A DNA stretch of 64,000 bases from Zeimonas sp032027205. Lineage in GTDB: Bacteria > Pseudomonadota > Gammaproteobacteria > Burkholderiales > Burkholderiaceae_E. The notes below the pieces were generated by a model. That model searched no databases. It was not told the DNA's origin and was given only the letters and a program-made list of their open reading frames with translations. The stretch covers positions 3,041,418 to 3,105,417 of the forward strand of contig JAVSMN010000001.1 of assembly GCA_032027205.1 (NCBI GenBank), in the 5' to 3' direction. This document shows positions 36,251 through 42,786 of the stretch, one piece after another. Both the position numbers and the translations under genes were made by a program. Within the stretch, counting starts at the first letter, position 1; each line of letters starts with the position of its first letter.

Positions 36251-36742
36251 ATGAAACACATCGTTTCGATCCTGATGGAAAACGAGCCCGGCGCGCTCTC
36301 GCGTGTGGTCGGACTGTTTTCGGCGCGCGGCTACAACATCGAGACGCTCACGGTGGCGCCTACCGAAGACCGCTCGCTGTCGCGGATGACGGTGGTCACC
36401 AGCGGCTCCGACGAAGTCATCGAGCAGATCACCAAGCAGTTGAACCGGCTCATCGACGTCGTCAAGGTGGTCGACCTCACGGAAAGTCCGTTCATCGAGC
36501 GCGAGCTGATGCTGATCAAGGTGCGTGCCACCGGCAAGGAGCGCGAGGAGATGAAGCGCATGGCCGAAATCTTCCGCGGCCGCATCATCGACGTTACCGA
36601 CCGCACCTACACGATCGAGCTCACCGGCGACAGCCAGAAGCTCGACGCGTTCATCGACGCCCTCGACCGCGCATCGATCCTCGAGACCGTGAGAACGGGC
36701 TCGTCGGGCATCGCGCGCGGGGAGAGGGTGCTTAAGGTCTAG
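36251..36742 (+). CDS. ilvH: Acetolactate synthase small (regulatory) subunit
   Basis: A 163-residue regulatory subunit with an N-terminal ACT domain (HIVSILMENEPGALSRVVGLFSARGYNIETLTVAPTED), which binds valine for feedback inhibition and stimulates IlvB, and a C-terminal ALS_SS domain (ELMLIKVRATGKEREEMKRMAEIFRGRIIDV). It sits 11 bases after ilvB. Downstream is a structured spacer before ilvC. Confidence 0.97.
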   Translation: MKHIVSILMENEPGALSRVVGLFSARGYNIETLTVAPTEDRSLSRMTVVTSGSDEVIEQITKQLNRLIDVVKVVDLTESPFIERELMLIKVRATGKEREEMKRMAEIFRGRIIDVTDRTYTIELTGDSQKLDAFIDALDRASILETVRTGSSGIARGERVLKV

Positions 36743-36861
36743 TGAAGGGTAAAGGGTGAAGGGCGAAGGGCAGGAAGCGCTGCGACGCACGCCGCGCTTC
36801 TGATTTCCGGGGCGAAGCCCCGCACCTTTTCCCCTTCACCCTTCACCCTTCACCCTTCACC
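36743..36861. repeat. Opposed heptad-repeat arms with internal hairpins between ilvH and ilvC
   Basis: Four TGAAGGG-type heptads (36743-36770, two with one substitution) face four exact CCCTTCA heptads (36832-36859). The arms pair over 26 of 28 bases. Inside lie two more perfect hairpins: GAAGCGC/GCGCTTC (36774-36780 and 36794-36800) and GGGGC-GAA-GCCCC (36809-36821). The element fills almost the whole spacer and would fold strongly in the mRNA; there is no T-run of terminator quality. It may set relative expression of ilvBH and ilvC or protect the mRNA 3' end, which is inferred. Confidence 0.8.
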
Positions 36862-36874
36862 TCCGGGAGAAAAA

Positions 36875-37891
36875 ATGAAAGTGTTCTACGACAAAGACTG
36901 CGACCTCAAACTCATCAAGTCGAAGAAGGTCGCCGTCATCGGCTACGGGTCGCAGGGGCACGCGCATGCGCAGAACCTGAACGACTCCGGAGTGAAGGTC
37001 GTCGTCGGCGCGCGCAAGGGCGGTGCGTCGTGGGAGAAGGTGCGCAAGGCGGGGCTGGAAGTCGCCGAGATCGGCGCCGCGGTGAAGGACGCCGACTTCG
37101 TCATGCTGCTGATGCCTGACGAGCACATCGCGTCGGTGTGGGCCAACGAGATCGAGCCGCATGTGAAGCAGGGCGCAACGCTTGCCTTCGCGCACGGCTT
37201 CAACATTCATTACGGGCAGGTCGTGCCGCGCGACGACCTCGACGTCGTGATGATCGCGCCGAAGGCGCCGGGCCACACGGTGCGCTCCACCTACGCGGGC
37301 GGCGGCGGCGTGCCGATGCTCATCGCGGTGCATCAGGACCGCTCCGGCATCGCGCGCGACACCGCGCTGTCGTATGCGGCAGCGATCGGCGGCGGACGCG
37401 CCGGCATCATCGAGACGAACTTCCGCGAGGAAACGGAAACCGACCTGTTCGGCGAGCAGACGGTGCTGTGCGGCGGCACGGTCGACCTGATCAAGGCCGG
37501 CTTCGAGACGCTGACCGAAGCGGGCTACGCGCCCGAGATGGCGTATTTCGAGTGCCTGCACGAGTTGAAGCTCATCGTCGACCTCATCTACGAGGGCGGC
37601 CTGGCCAACATGAACTACTCGATCTCGAACAATGCCGAGTTCGGCGAGTACGTCACCGGACCGACGATCGTCACCGCCGAGACGAAGAAGGCGATGAAGG
37701 TCGCGCTCGAGCGCATCCAGAGCGGCGAGTACGCCAAGCAGTTCATCCTGGAGAATCGTGCGGGCGCGCCCACGCTGCTGTCGCGTCGTCGCATGCTCGC
37801 GGAGCATCCGATCGAGCAGGTCGGCGAGAAGCTGCGCGCGATGATGCCGTGGATCAAGGCGAACAAGCTGGTCGACAAGTCGCGCAATTGA
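36875..37891 (+). CDS. ilvC: Ketol-acid reductoisomerase (NADP+), class I
   Basis: A 338-residue enzyme that converts acetolactate to dihydroxyisovalerate with NADPH and Mg2+. The N-terminal Rossmann motif GYGSQGHAHAQNLNDSG is followed by APKAPGHTVRSTY, and the C-terminal knotted domain has the metal ligands in ETNFREETETDLFGEQTVLCGG and EMAYFECLHELKLIVDLIYEGG. Length 338 is typical of the short class I form. The Shine-Dalgarno GGGAG lies 5-6 bases before the ATG. The stop overlaps the TTG start of psd. Confidence 0.97.
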   Translation: MKVFYDKDCDLKLIKSKKVAVIGYGSQGHAHAQNLNDSGVKVVVGARKGGASWEKVRKAGLEVAEIGAAVKDADFVMLLMPDEHIASVWANEIEPHVKQGATLAFAHGFNIHYGQVVPRDDLDVVMIAPKAPGHTVRSTYAGGGGVPMLIAVHQDRSGIARDTALSYAAAIGGGRAGIIETNFREETETDLFGEQTVLCGGTVDLIKAGFETLTEAGYAPEMAYFECLHELKLIVDLIYEGGLANMNYSISNNAEFGEYVTGPTIVTAETKKAMKVALERIQSGEYAKQFILENRAGAPTLLSRRRMLAEHPIEQVGEKLRAMMPWIKANKLVDKSRN

Positions 37892-38553
37892 GCAGCCCCC
37901 GCTACCCGCATCCGATCGTTGCACGCGAAGGCTGGCCGTACATCGCGCTGGCCTTCGTCGTCGCCGTGGCGGTCACGGTCGTCGGCGGATGGTGGTCGCT
38001 CCCGCTGTGGTTGATCGCGCTGTTCGTGCTGCAGTTCTTCCGCGATCCGCCGCGCGACGCGCCGGTGGGCGAGCGGCTCGTGCTCGCGCCAGCCGACGGG
38101 CGCGTGATCTCGATCGAGACGGTGCGTGACCCGTACGCGGGCGATCGCGAGTCGCTGCGCATCTCGGTGTTCATGAACGTGTTCAACGTGCACTCGAACC
38201 GCTCGCCGGTCGACGGGCGCATCGAGCGCGTCGAGTACTTCCCGGGCAAGTTCGTCAACGCCGACCTCGACAAGGCCTCCGAGCAGAACGAGCGCAATGC
38301 GCTGCTGATTCGTGCAGCCGACGGCACGCTCGTCACTTGCGTGCAGGTTGCTGGTCTCATCGCGCGGCGCATCCTGTGCTACGCGAAGCCCGGCGATGTG
38401 CTGCATCGGGGCCAACGCTTCGGCTTCATCCGCTTCGGTTCGCGAGTGGACGTCTATCTGCCGCCCGGCGCTCGACTGTTCGTCGGCGTCGGCGAGAAGG
38501 TGCACGCGACCGCCTCGCCGCTCGCCGAACTGCCGCAGGCCGCTCATGGCTGA
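37888..38553 (+). CDS. psd: Phosphatidylserine decarboxylase proenzyme
   Basis: A 221-residue short-form Psd that decarboxylates phosphatidylserine to phosphatidylethanolamine at the inner membrane. Hydrophobic helices lie at the N-terminus (IALAFVVAVAVTVVGGWW). Catalytic elements are ISVFMNVFNVHSNRSPVDG and the self-cleavage site FGSR, where Ser185 becomes the pyruvoyl group. The only plausible start is TTG 37888, overlapping the ilvC stop by 4 bases; no ATG or GTG lies nearby. pssA, which makes the substrate, follows with an 8-base overlap. Confidence 0.92.
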   Translation: MSSPRYPHPIVAREGWPYIALAFVVAVAVTVVGGWWSLPLWLIALFVLQFFRDPPRDAPVGERLVLAPADGRVISIETVRDPYAGDRESLRISVFMNVFNVHSNRSPVDGRIERVEYFPGKFVNADLDKASEQNERNALLIRAADGTLVTCVQVAGLIARRILCYAKPGDVLHRGQRFGFIRFGSRVDVYLPPGARLFVGVGEKVHATASPLAELPQAAHG

Positions 38554-39400
38554 CGAACGCCGCGGCGAGGGCCTGGCGCCACGCCGCTCGCGGCGCATCT
38601 ACCTGCTGCCCAACGCCTTCACCACCGCGGCGCTGTTCTGCGGCTTCTACGCGATCGTGCAGGCGATGAACGTGCGCTTCGAGGCGGCGGCGATCGCGAT
38701 CTTCATCGCGATGGTGCTCGACAGCCTGGACGGGCGCGTGGCGCGAATGACGAACACGCAGAGCGCCTTCGGCGAGCAGTACGACAGCCTGTCCGACATG
38801 GTGTCGTTCGGTGCGGCGCCGGCGTTGGTCATCTACGAGTGGTCGCTGCGCGGACTGGGCAAGTGGGGTTGGCTCGCCGCTTTCGTCTACGTCGCTGGCG
38901 CTGCGCTGCGCCTGGCGCGCTTCAACACGAACATCGGCGTCGTCGACAAGCGCTTCTTCCAGGGGCTGCCCAGTCCTGCGGCCGCGGCGCTCGTGGCCGG
39001 ACTGGTCTGGATCGTCACCGACCTGCGCGCCACGCAGTGGATCTCGGTGACCGGCGAGGATCTCGCCTGGCTTTCGTTCGTCCTCACCGTCTACGCCGGC
39101 ATCACGATGGTGTCGAACGTGCCGTTCTACAGCTTCAAGGACATCGACCTGAAGAAGAGCGTGCCGTTCATCTTCGTGATCGGCGTCGTGATGCTGTTCG
39201 TCCTGGTGTCGTCCGATCCGCCGTCGGTGCTGTTCGCGCTGTTCCTGCTGTACGGCGTCTCCGGCTGGCTGCTGTGGCTGTGGCGCTGGCGCCGAGGTGA
39301 GGTGCATTTCGGACGGCGCCGCCCGTGGAACGAAGCCGACGACTTCGACGACGACGACGAAGGTGGGGAAGTCGAGGTGGACGACTCGCGCGACCGTTGA
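38546..39400 (+). CDS. pssA: CDP-diacylglycerol-serine O-phosphatidyltransferase
   Basis: A 284-residue integral membrane enzyme of the CDP-alcohol phosphatidyltransferase family that makes phosphatidylserine. The signature DGxxAR...G...D...D is present as DGRVARMTNTQSAFGEQYDSLSD (from residue 62). About eight helices follow, including VVDKRFFQGLPSPAAA, typical of this type II PssA. The C-terminus is very acidic (DDFDDDDEGGEVEVDD). It overlaps psd by 8 bases, so the two successive steps of PE synthesis are coupled. Confidence 0.94.
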   Translation: MADERRGEGLAPRRSRRIYLLPNAFTTAALFCGFYAIVQAMNVRFEAAAIAIFIAMVLDSLDGRVARMTNTQSAFGEQYDSLSDMVSFGAAPALVIYEWSLRGLGKWGWLAAFVYVAGAALRLARFNTNIGVVDKRFFQGLPSPAAAALVAGLVWIVTDLRATQWISVTGEDLAWLSFVLTVYAGITMVSNVPFYSFKDIDLKKSVPFIFVIGVVMLFVLVSSDPPSVLFALFLLYGVSGWLLWLWRWRRGEVHFGRRRPWNEADDFDDDDEGGEVEVDDSRDR

Positions 39401-39456
39401 CGGTCGACGCGGGCGCGGGACTCGACCACGCACGCGGCGCGCCGACACGCAGCGGT

Positions 39457-39486
39457 TTGACCCTGCCTCTACGCGCATCCTAAAAT
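39457..39486 (+). promoter_or_regulatory. Predicted sigma-70 promoter of tpiA
   Basis: TTGACC (39457-39462), 18-base spacer, TAAAAT (39481-39486). It lies in the 123-base gap after pssA and 38 bases before the tpiA ATG. It could drive tpiA, secG, tRNA-Leu and possibly nuo. Confidence 0.55.
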
Positions 39487-39523
39487 GATCGGTTTTCCCG
39501 CGTAACGCAGGCCGCATTCCCGA

Positions 39524-40339
39524 ATGAAGACACGCAAGCCGCTCGTCGCCGGCAACTGGAAGATGAACGGCGATACGGTGTTCAACGAGCACCTGCTCGG
39601 CGAGTTGCGCGCGAGAGTCGAGCGCGAGCCGTTCGCTGCGCTCGAAGTTGCCGTGTGCCCGCCGTTTCCGTATCTCGCCCAGGCGGCGAGCAAGCTGGCC
39701 GGCAGCTCGATCGAATGGGGCGCGCAGAACGTCAGCGACCGACCCAACGGCGCATTCACCGGCGAGGTCTCCGCAACGATGCTCGCCGACCTCGGCTGCC
39801 GCTGGGTCATCGTCGGACACTCGGAGCGGCGTCAGTCGATGGGCGAGAGCGACGACGACGTCTGCGCCAAGCTCGCGAGGGCGGCGGCGCAGGGGCTGGG
39901 CATCATCGCCTGCATCGGAGAGACGCTCGAAGAGCGCGAGTCGGGCCAGGCTGAAACAGTGCTCGCTCGCCAGGTCGACGCGCTCGTGCGCGCGGCGAGC
40001 CAGGTGCAGAACGCCGATGCCGGCTCGCCGATGCCCGCCGAGCGCTTCGTGCTCGCCTACGAACCGGTGTGGGCGATCGGCACCGGGCGCAGCGCCTCGC
40101 CCGAGATTGCGCAGCAGGCGCACGCGTTCATTCGCTCGCGCCTGGCGCCGCTCGACGGCGAGGGACGCGCCACGCGCATCCTCTACGGCGGCAGCGTCAA
40201 GCCCGAGAACGCGGGTAGCCTGTTCGCAATGCCCGACATCGACGGCGGCCTGATCGGCGGTGCTGCGCTGATCGCCGAAGATTTTCTTGCGATCTGCCGC
40301 GCCGCGGCGGCGCACAGCGGCGCTGCGGCGCCCCGCTGA
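39524..40339 (+). CDS. tpiA: Triosephosphate isomerase
   Basis: A 271-residue TIM-barrel enzyme interconverting dihydroxyacetone phosphate and glyceraldehyde 3-phosphate. Active-site elements: the Lys of AGNWKMNG, the His in WVIVGHSERR, and the catalytic Glu in LAYEPVWAIGTG, followed by the phosphate-binding loop YGGSVKPENA and DGGLIGGAAL. It is about 20 residues longer than the E. coli enzyme, with part of the excess around VQNADAGSPMPAER before the catalytic Glu. secG follows after 25 bases. Confidence 0.97.
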   Translation: MKTRKPLVAGNWKMNGDTVFNEHLLGELRARVEREPFAALEVAVCPPFPYLAQAASKLAGSSIEWGAQNVSDRPNGAFTGEVSATMLADLGCRWVIVGHSERRQSMGESDDDVCAKLARAAAQGLGIIACIGETLEERESGQAETVLARQVDALVRAASQVQNADAGSPMPAERFVLAYEPVWAIGTGRSASPEIAQQAHAFIRSRLAPLDGEGRATRILYGGSVKPENAGSLFAMPDIDGGLIGGAALIAEDFLAICRAAAAHSGAAAPR

Positions 40340-40364
40340 CTCACCTGTTTCGAGGAGTGTTTCG

Positions 40365-40850
40365 ATGACCTGGCTGGTCAATCTGCTGATGGTCGCGCAG
40401 GTGCTCTCTGCGCTGGGCGTGATCCTGCTCGTGCTGCTGCAGCACGGCAAGGGCGCCGACATGGGCGCCGCCTTCGGCGGCGGCGCCTCGGGCAGCCTCT
40501 TCGGCGCGAGCGGCTCGGCCAACTTCCTGAGCCGATTCACCGCGATCCTCGCGGCCGTGTTCTTCGCGTGCACGCTGGTGCTGGCAATGTTCGGTCATCG
40601 TCGAATCGAAGCGCCGACGAGCGTGATGGATGCCGCGCCGCCCGCCGCGGCGCCGGCACCCGCGCCACGGCCTTCGGACGTGCCTGCATCGGACGTCCCG
40701 TCGAGCGCACCCCCATCCGGCGCTGCCGCGCCCGCCGGCGCCGCCACATCGGCTTCGGGCGCCGCTGCCCCCGCTTCGGGCGCCGCTGCGCCGGCATCGC
40801 CGTCGTCTGCCGGAGGCAGCGGTTTTGGAACGAACGACATTCCGAAGTAG
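40365..40850 (+). CDS. secG: Protein translocase subunit SecG
   Basis: A 161-residue SecG, the auxiliary subunit of the SecYEG channel. Two membrane helices (LVNLLMVAQVLSALGVILLVLLQ and FTAILAAVFFACTLVLAMFGH) flank GKGADMGAAFGGGASGSLFGASGSANFLSR, the SecG hallmark. After residue about 80 comes an Ala/Pro/Ser-rich tail containing the tandem SGAAAPA and ending GFGTNDIPK; tails of this kind occur in betaproteobacterial SecG. The Shine-Dalgarno GAGGAG precedes the ATG at 40365; the open extension upstream overlaps tpiA. Confidence 0.93.
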   Translation: MTWLVNLLMVAQVLSALGVILLVLLQHGKGADMGAAFGGGASGSLFGASGSANFLSRFTAILAAVFFACTLVLAMFGHRRIEAPTSVMDAAPPAAAPAPAPRPSDVPASDVPSSAPPSGAAAPAGAATSASGAAAPASGAAAPASPSSAGGSGFGTNDIPK

Positions 40851-40914
40851 AATGGCGGGCTTTCTCGATGGATGGTGGGCACGATCGAAAACGACGGCTC
40901 GCAATCCGATTCGT

Positions 40915-40999
40915 GCCGACGTGGTGGAATTGGTAGACACGCTATCTTGAGGGGGTAGTGGCGAAAGCTGTGCGAGTTCGAGTCTCGCCGTCGGCACCA
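40915..40999 (+). tRNA. tRNA-Leu (anticodon GAG)
   Basis: A complete class II tRNA of 85 bases including the encoded CCA. The acceptor stem GCCGACG pairs perfectly with CGTCGGC, with discriminator A. The anticodon stem CTATC/GGTAG encloses loop TTGAGGG with GAG at 40949-40951. A long variable arm and the T-arm GCGAG-TTCGAGT-CTCGC are present. It reads CUC/CUU codons. It lies between secG and nuoA, a common position in Burkholderiales. Confidence 0.95.
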
Positions 41000-41013
41000 G
41001 TCAGGATGTCTTG

Positions 41014-41370
41014 ATGCTCGAAAATTATCTGCCCGTCCTGCTCTTCATCCTGGTGGGCATTGCCGTCGGCATCGGTCCGATGCTCATCGGCAAGCTGCTC
41101 GGGCCGAGCCGACCCGACCCCGAGAAGCTCTCCCCCTACGAGTGCGGCTTCGAAGCCTTCGAAGACGCCCGCATGCGATTCGACGTTCGCTACTACCTGG
41201 TGGCGATACTGTTCATCCTCTTCGATCTCGAGATCGCCTTCCTGTTTCCGTGGGCGGTCTCGCTCGACGCGATCGGGTTTTTCGGCTTCGTGTCGATGAT
41301 GATCTTCCTGGCGATTCTCGTCGTCGGGTTCCTGTTCGAATGGAAGCGGGGCGCGCTCGACTGGGAGTGA
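41014..41370 (+). CDS. nuoA: NADH-quinone oxidoreductase subunit A
   Basis: A 118-residue membrane subunit of complex I with three helices. Conserved parts are LGPSRPDPEKLSPYECGFEAFEDARMRFDVRYYLVAILFILFDLEIAFLFPWA, where the Cys-containing loop sits at the quinone-site entrance. The ATG at 41014 is preferred over a TTG one codon upstream, as AGGA lies 7 bases before it. First gene of the nuo operon, 14 bases after tRNA-Leu. Confidence 0.96.
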   Translation: MLENYLPVLLFILVGIAVGIGPMLIGKLLGPSRPDPEKLSPYECGFEAFEDARMRFDVRYYLVAILFILFDLEIAFLFPWAVSLDAIGFFGFVSMMIFLAILVVGFLFEWKRGALDWE

Positions 41371-41449
41371 TCGCGCAGCCGGCGCGTCGTCGCCGTTGTC
41401 ACATGCTCGCGCGGGCAGTGCGCCGCGCCTTGCCCCGGAGGGGCTCTCG

Positions 41450-41926
41450 ATGGGCATTGAAGGAGTACTGAATCAGGGTTTCGTCACGACGCAGCTCGAC
41501 AAGCTCGTCAATTGGACGCGAACCGGATCGATGTGGCCGGTCACCTTCGGCCTGGCCTGCTGCGCCGTGGAGATGATGCACGCGGGCGCCGCGCGCTACG
41601 ACATGGACCGCTTCGGCGTGATGTTCCGTCCCAGTCCGCGGCAGTCCGACGTGATGATCGTCGCCGGCACGCTGTGCAACAAGATGGCGCCGGCGCTGCG
41701 CAAGGTGTACGACCAGATGCCCGAGCCGCGCTGGGTCATCTCGATGGGCTCGTGCGCCAACGGCGGCGGCTACTACCACTACTCGTACTCGGTCGTGCGG
41801 GGTTGCGATCGCATCATCCCGGTCGACATTTACGTGCCGGGCTGCCCGCCCACCGCCGAAGCGCTGATCTACGGAATCATCCAGTTGCAGGACAAGATCC
41901 GGCGCACCAGCACGATCGCGCGCTAG
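41450..41926 (+). CDS. nuoB: NADH-quinone oxidoreductase subunit B
   Basis: A 158-residue peripheral subunit holding the N2 [4Fe-4S] cluster, the last electron carrier before quinone. Ligands are the tandem Cys in FGLACCAVEMM, the Cys in SMGSCANGGGYY and the Cys in YVPGCPPTAEAL. The ATG at 41450 has a strong GGAGGGG 6 bases upstream; the frame is open 18 codons earlier but without family sequence. Confidence 0.97.
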   Translation: MGIEGVLNQGFVTTQLDKLVNWTRTGSMWPVTFGLACCAVEMMHAGAARYDMDRFGVMFRPSPRQSDVMIVAGTLCNKMAPALRKVYDQMPEPRWVISMGSCANGGGYYHYSYSVVRGCDRIIPVDIYVPGCPPTAEALIYGIIQLQDKIRRTSTIAR

Positions 41927-41931
41927 TCGCC

Positions 41932-42612
41932 ATGCCCCAGACGCCCGCCTCCCGCCCGGCCGAGCCTGCCATGCCCGACACCGACGCCCCCGCCACCGTG
42001 CTGCAGGCGCTCGAAGCGGCGCTGCGCGACGCGCTCGGCGATTCGCTGCGCAGTCTCGTCGTGCGGCTCGGCGAGATCACCGTCGAGATCGATCCCGCAA
42101 TGCATGAGGCCGTAGCGCTGCGACTGCGCGACGATCCGCGACTGCGCTTCGACACGATGATCGACCTGTGCGGCGTCGATTACGCCGGCTATCGCGACGG
42201 CGGCTGGGAGGGCAAGCGTTTCGCCGTCGTGCTGCACCTGCTGTCGGTCGAGCGCAACCAGCGCGTTCGCGTGCGCAGCTTCTGTGCCGACGACGAATTC
42301 CCGGTCATCGCATCGGTCACCGGCGTGTGGCCGACCGCCGACTGGTTCGAGCGCGAGGCCTTCGACCTCTACGGCATCGTCTTCGAGGGTCACCCCGACC
42401 TGCGCCGCATCCTCACCGACTACGGTTTCGTCGGACACCCGTTCCGGAAAGACTTCCCCGTCAGCGGCTACGTCGAGATGCGCTACGACCCCGAACAGCA
42501 GCGCGTGATCTACCAGCCGGTCACGATCCCGGCGCGCGAGATCGTGCAGCGGGTGATCCGCGAAGAGGGGTACGGGCCGTCGTACGACGGACGAGGGCAC
42601 GACCGTGGCTGA
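41932..42612 (+). CDS. nuoC: NADH-quinone oxidoreductase subunit C
   Basis: A 226-residue 30-kDa subunit of the complex I connecting arm. Motifs: LRFDTMIDLCGVDY, VVLHLLSVERNQRVRVRSF, SVTGVWPTADWFEREAFDLYGIVFEGHPDLRRILTDYGFVGHPFRKDFPVSGYVEMRYD. The first 14 residues (PQTPASRPAEPAMP) are probably a flexible extension; a second ATG at 41971 is possible. The TGA stop overlaps the first of two nuoD-like starts, the arrangement expected for a normal nuoC-nuoD junction. Confidence 0.95.
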   Translation: MPQTPASRPAEPAMPDTDAPATVLQALEAALRDALGDSLRSLVVRLGEITVEIDPAMHEAVALRLRDDPRLRFDTMIDLCGVDYAGYRDGGWEGKRFAVVLHLLSVERNQRVRVRSFCADDEFPVIASVTGVWPTADWFEREAFDLYGIVFEGHPDLRRILTDYGFVGHPFRKDFPVSGYVEMRYDPEQQRVIYQPVTIPAREIVQRVIREEGYGPSYDGRGHDRG

Positions 42613-42745
42613 CATCAAGAACTATACCCTCAACTTTGGCTTCGGCCGGCCGGCTTCGCCGTCCTTGACTTCCGCTTCGCGCAAGTCAGCCTTCGCCGAA
42701 ATTGAGCGTGTAACGCTCTGTGAACCGCCGTTGGTGGTGGGGTAA
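42605..42745 (+). other. 46-codon frame starting with a duplicated nuoD N-terminus
   Basis: A GTG at 42605 overlapping the nuoC stop begins a frame encoding MADIKNYTLNFG, exactly the first 12 residues of NuoD, then 34 unrelated residues ending LCEPPLVVG and a TAA at 42743-42745, five bases before the real nuoD GTG. Against the real gene the 36 duplicated bases differ at five sites, all third codon positions. It is probably a relic of the original nuoD start, but ribosomes leaving nuoC could translate it into nuoD. Whether a peptide accumulates is unknown. Confidence 0.6.
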
Positions 42746-42786
42746 GAGTCGTGGCGGACATCAAGAATTACACGCTCAATTTTGGC
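42605..42786. repeat. nuoC-nuoD insertion with three nuoD-start copies
   Basis: Copy A (42605-42640) and copy C (42751-42786, the functional nuoD start) are direct repeats with 31 of 36 identities. Copy B (42695-42713) is an inverted copy of bases 42768-42786, matching at 18 of 19 positions. Between A and B lies the GC-rich, partly self-complementary block 42638-42661. The unit spacing of 146 bases corresponds to the displacement of nuoD from its expected overlap with nuoC. B and C could pair in the mRNA with the nuoD GTG in the loop. Confidence 0.8.

Noticed and set aside
36743..36861. Heptad arrays between ilvH and ilvC as a CRISPR array
   Set aside because: Repeats are 7 bases, contiguous and arranged as opposed arms; there are no 25-40 base repeats with unique spacers and no cas genes.
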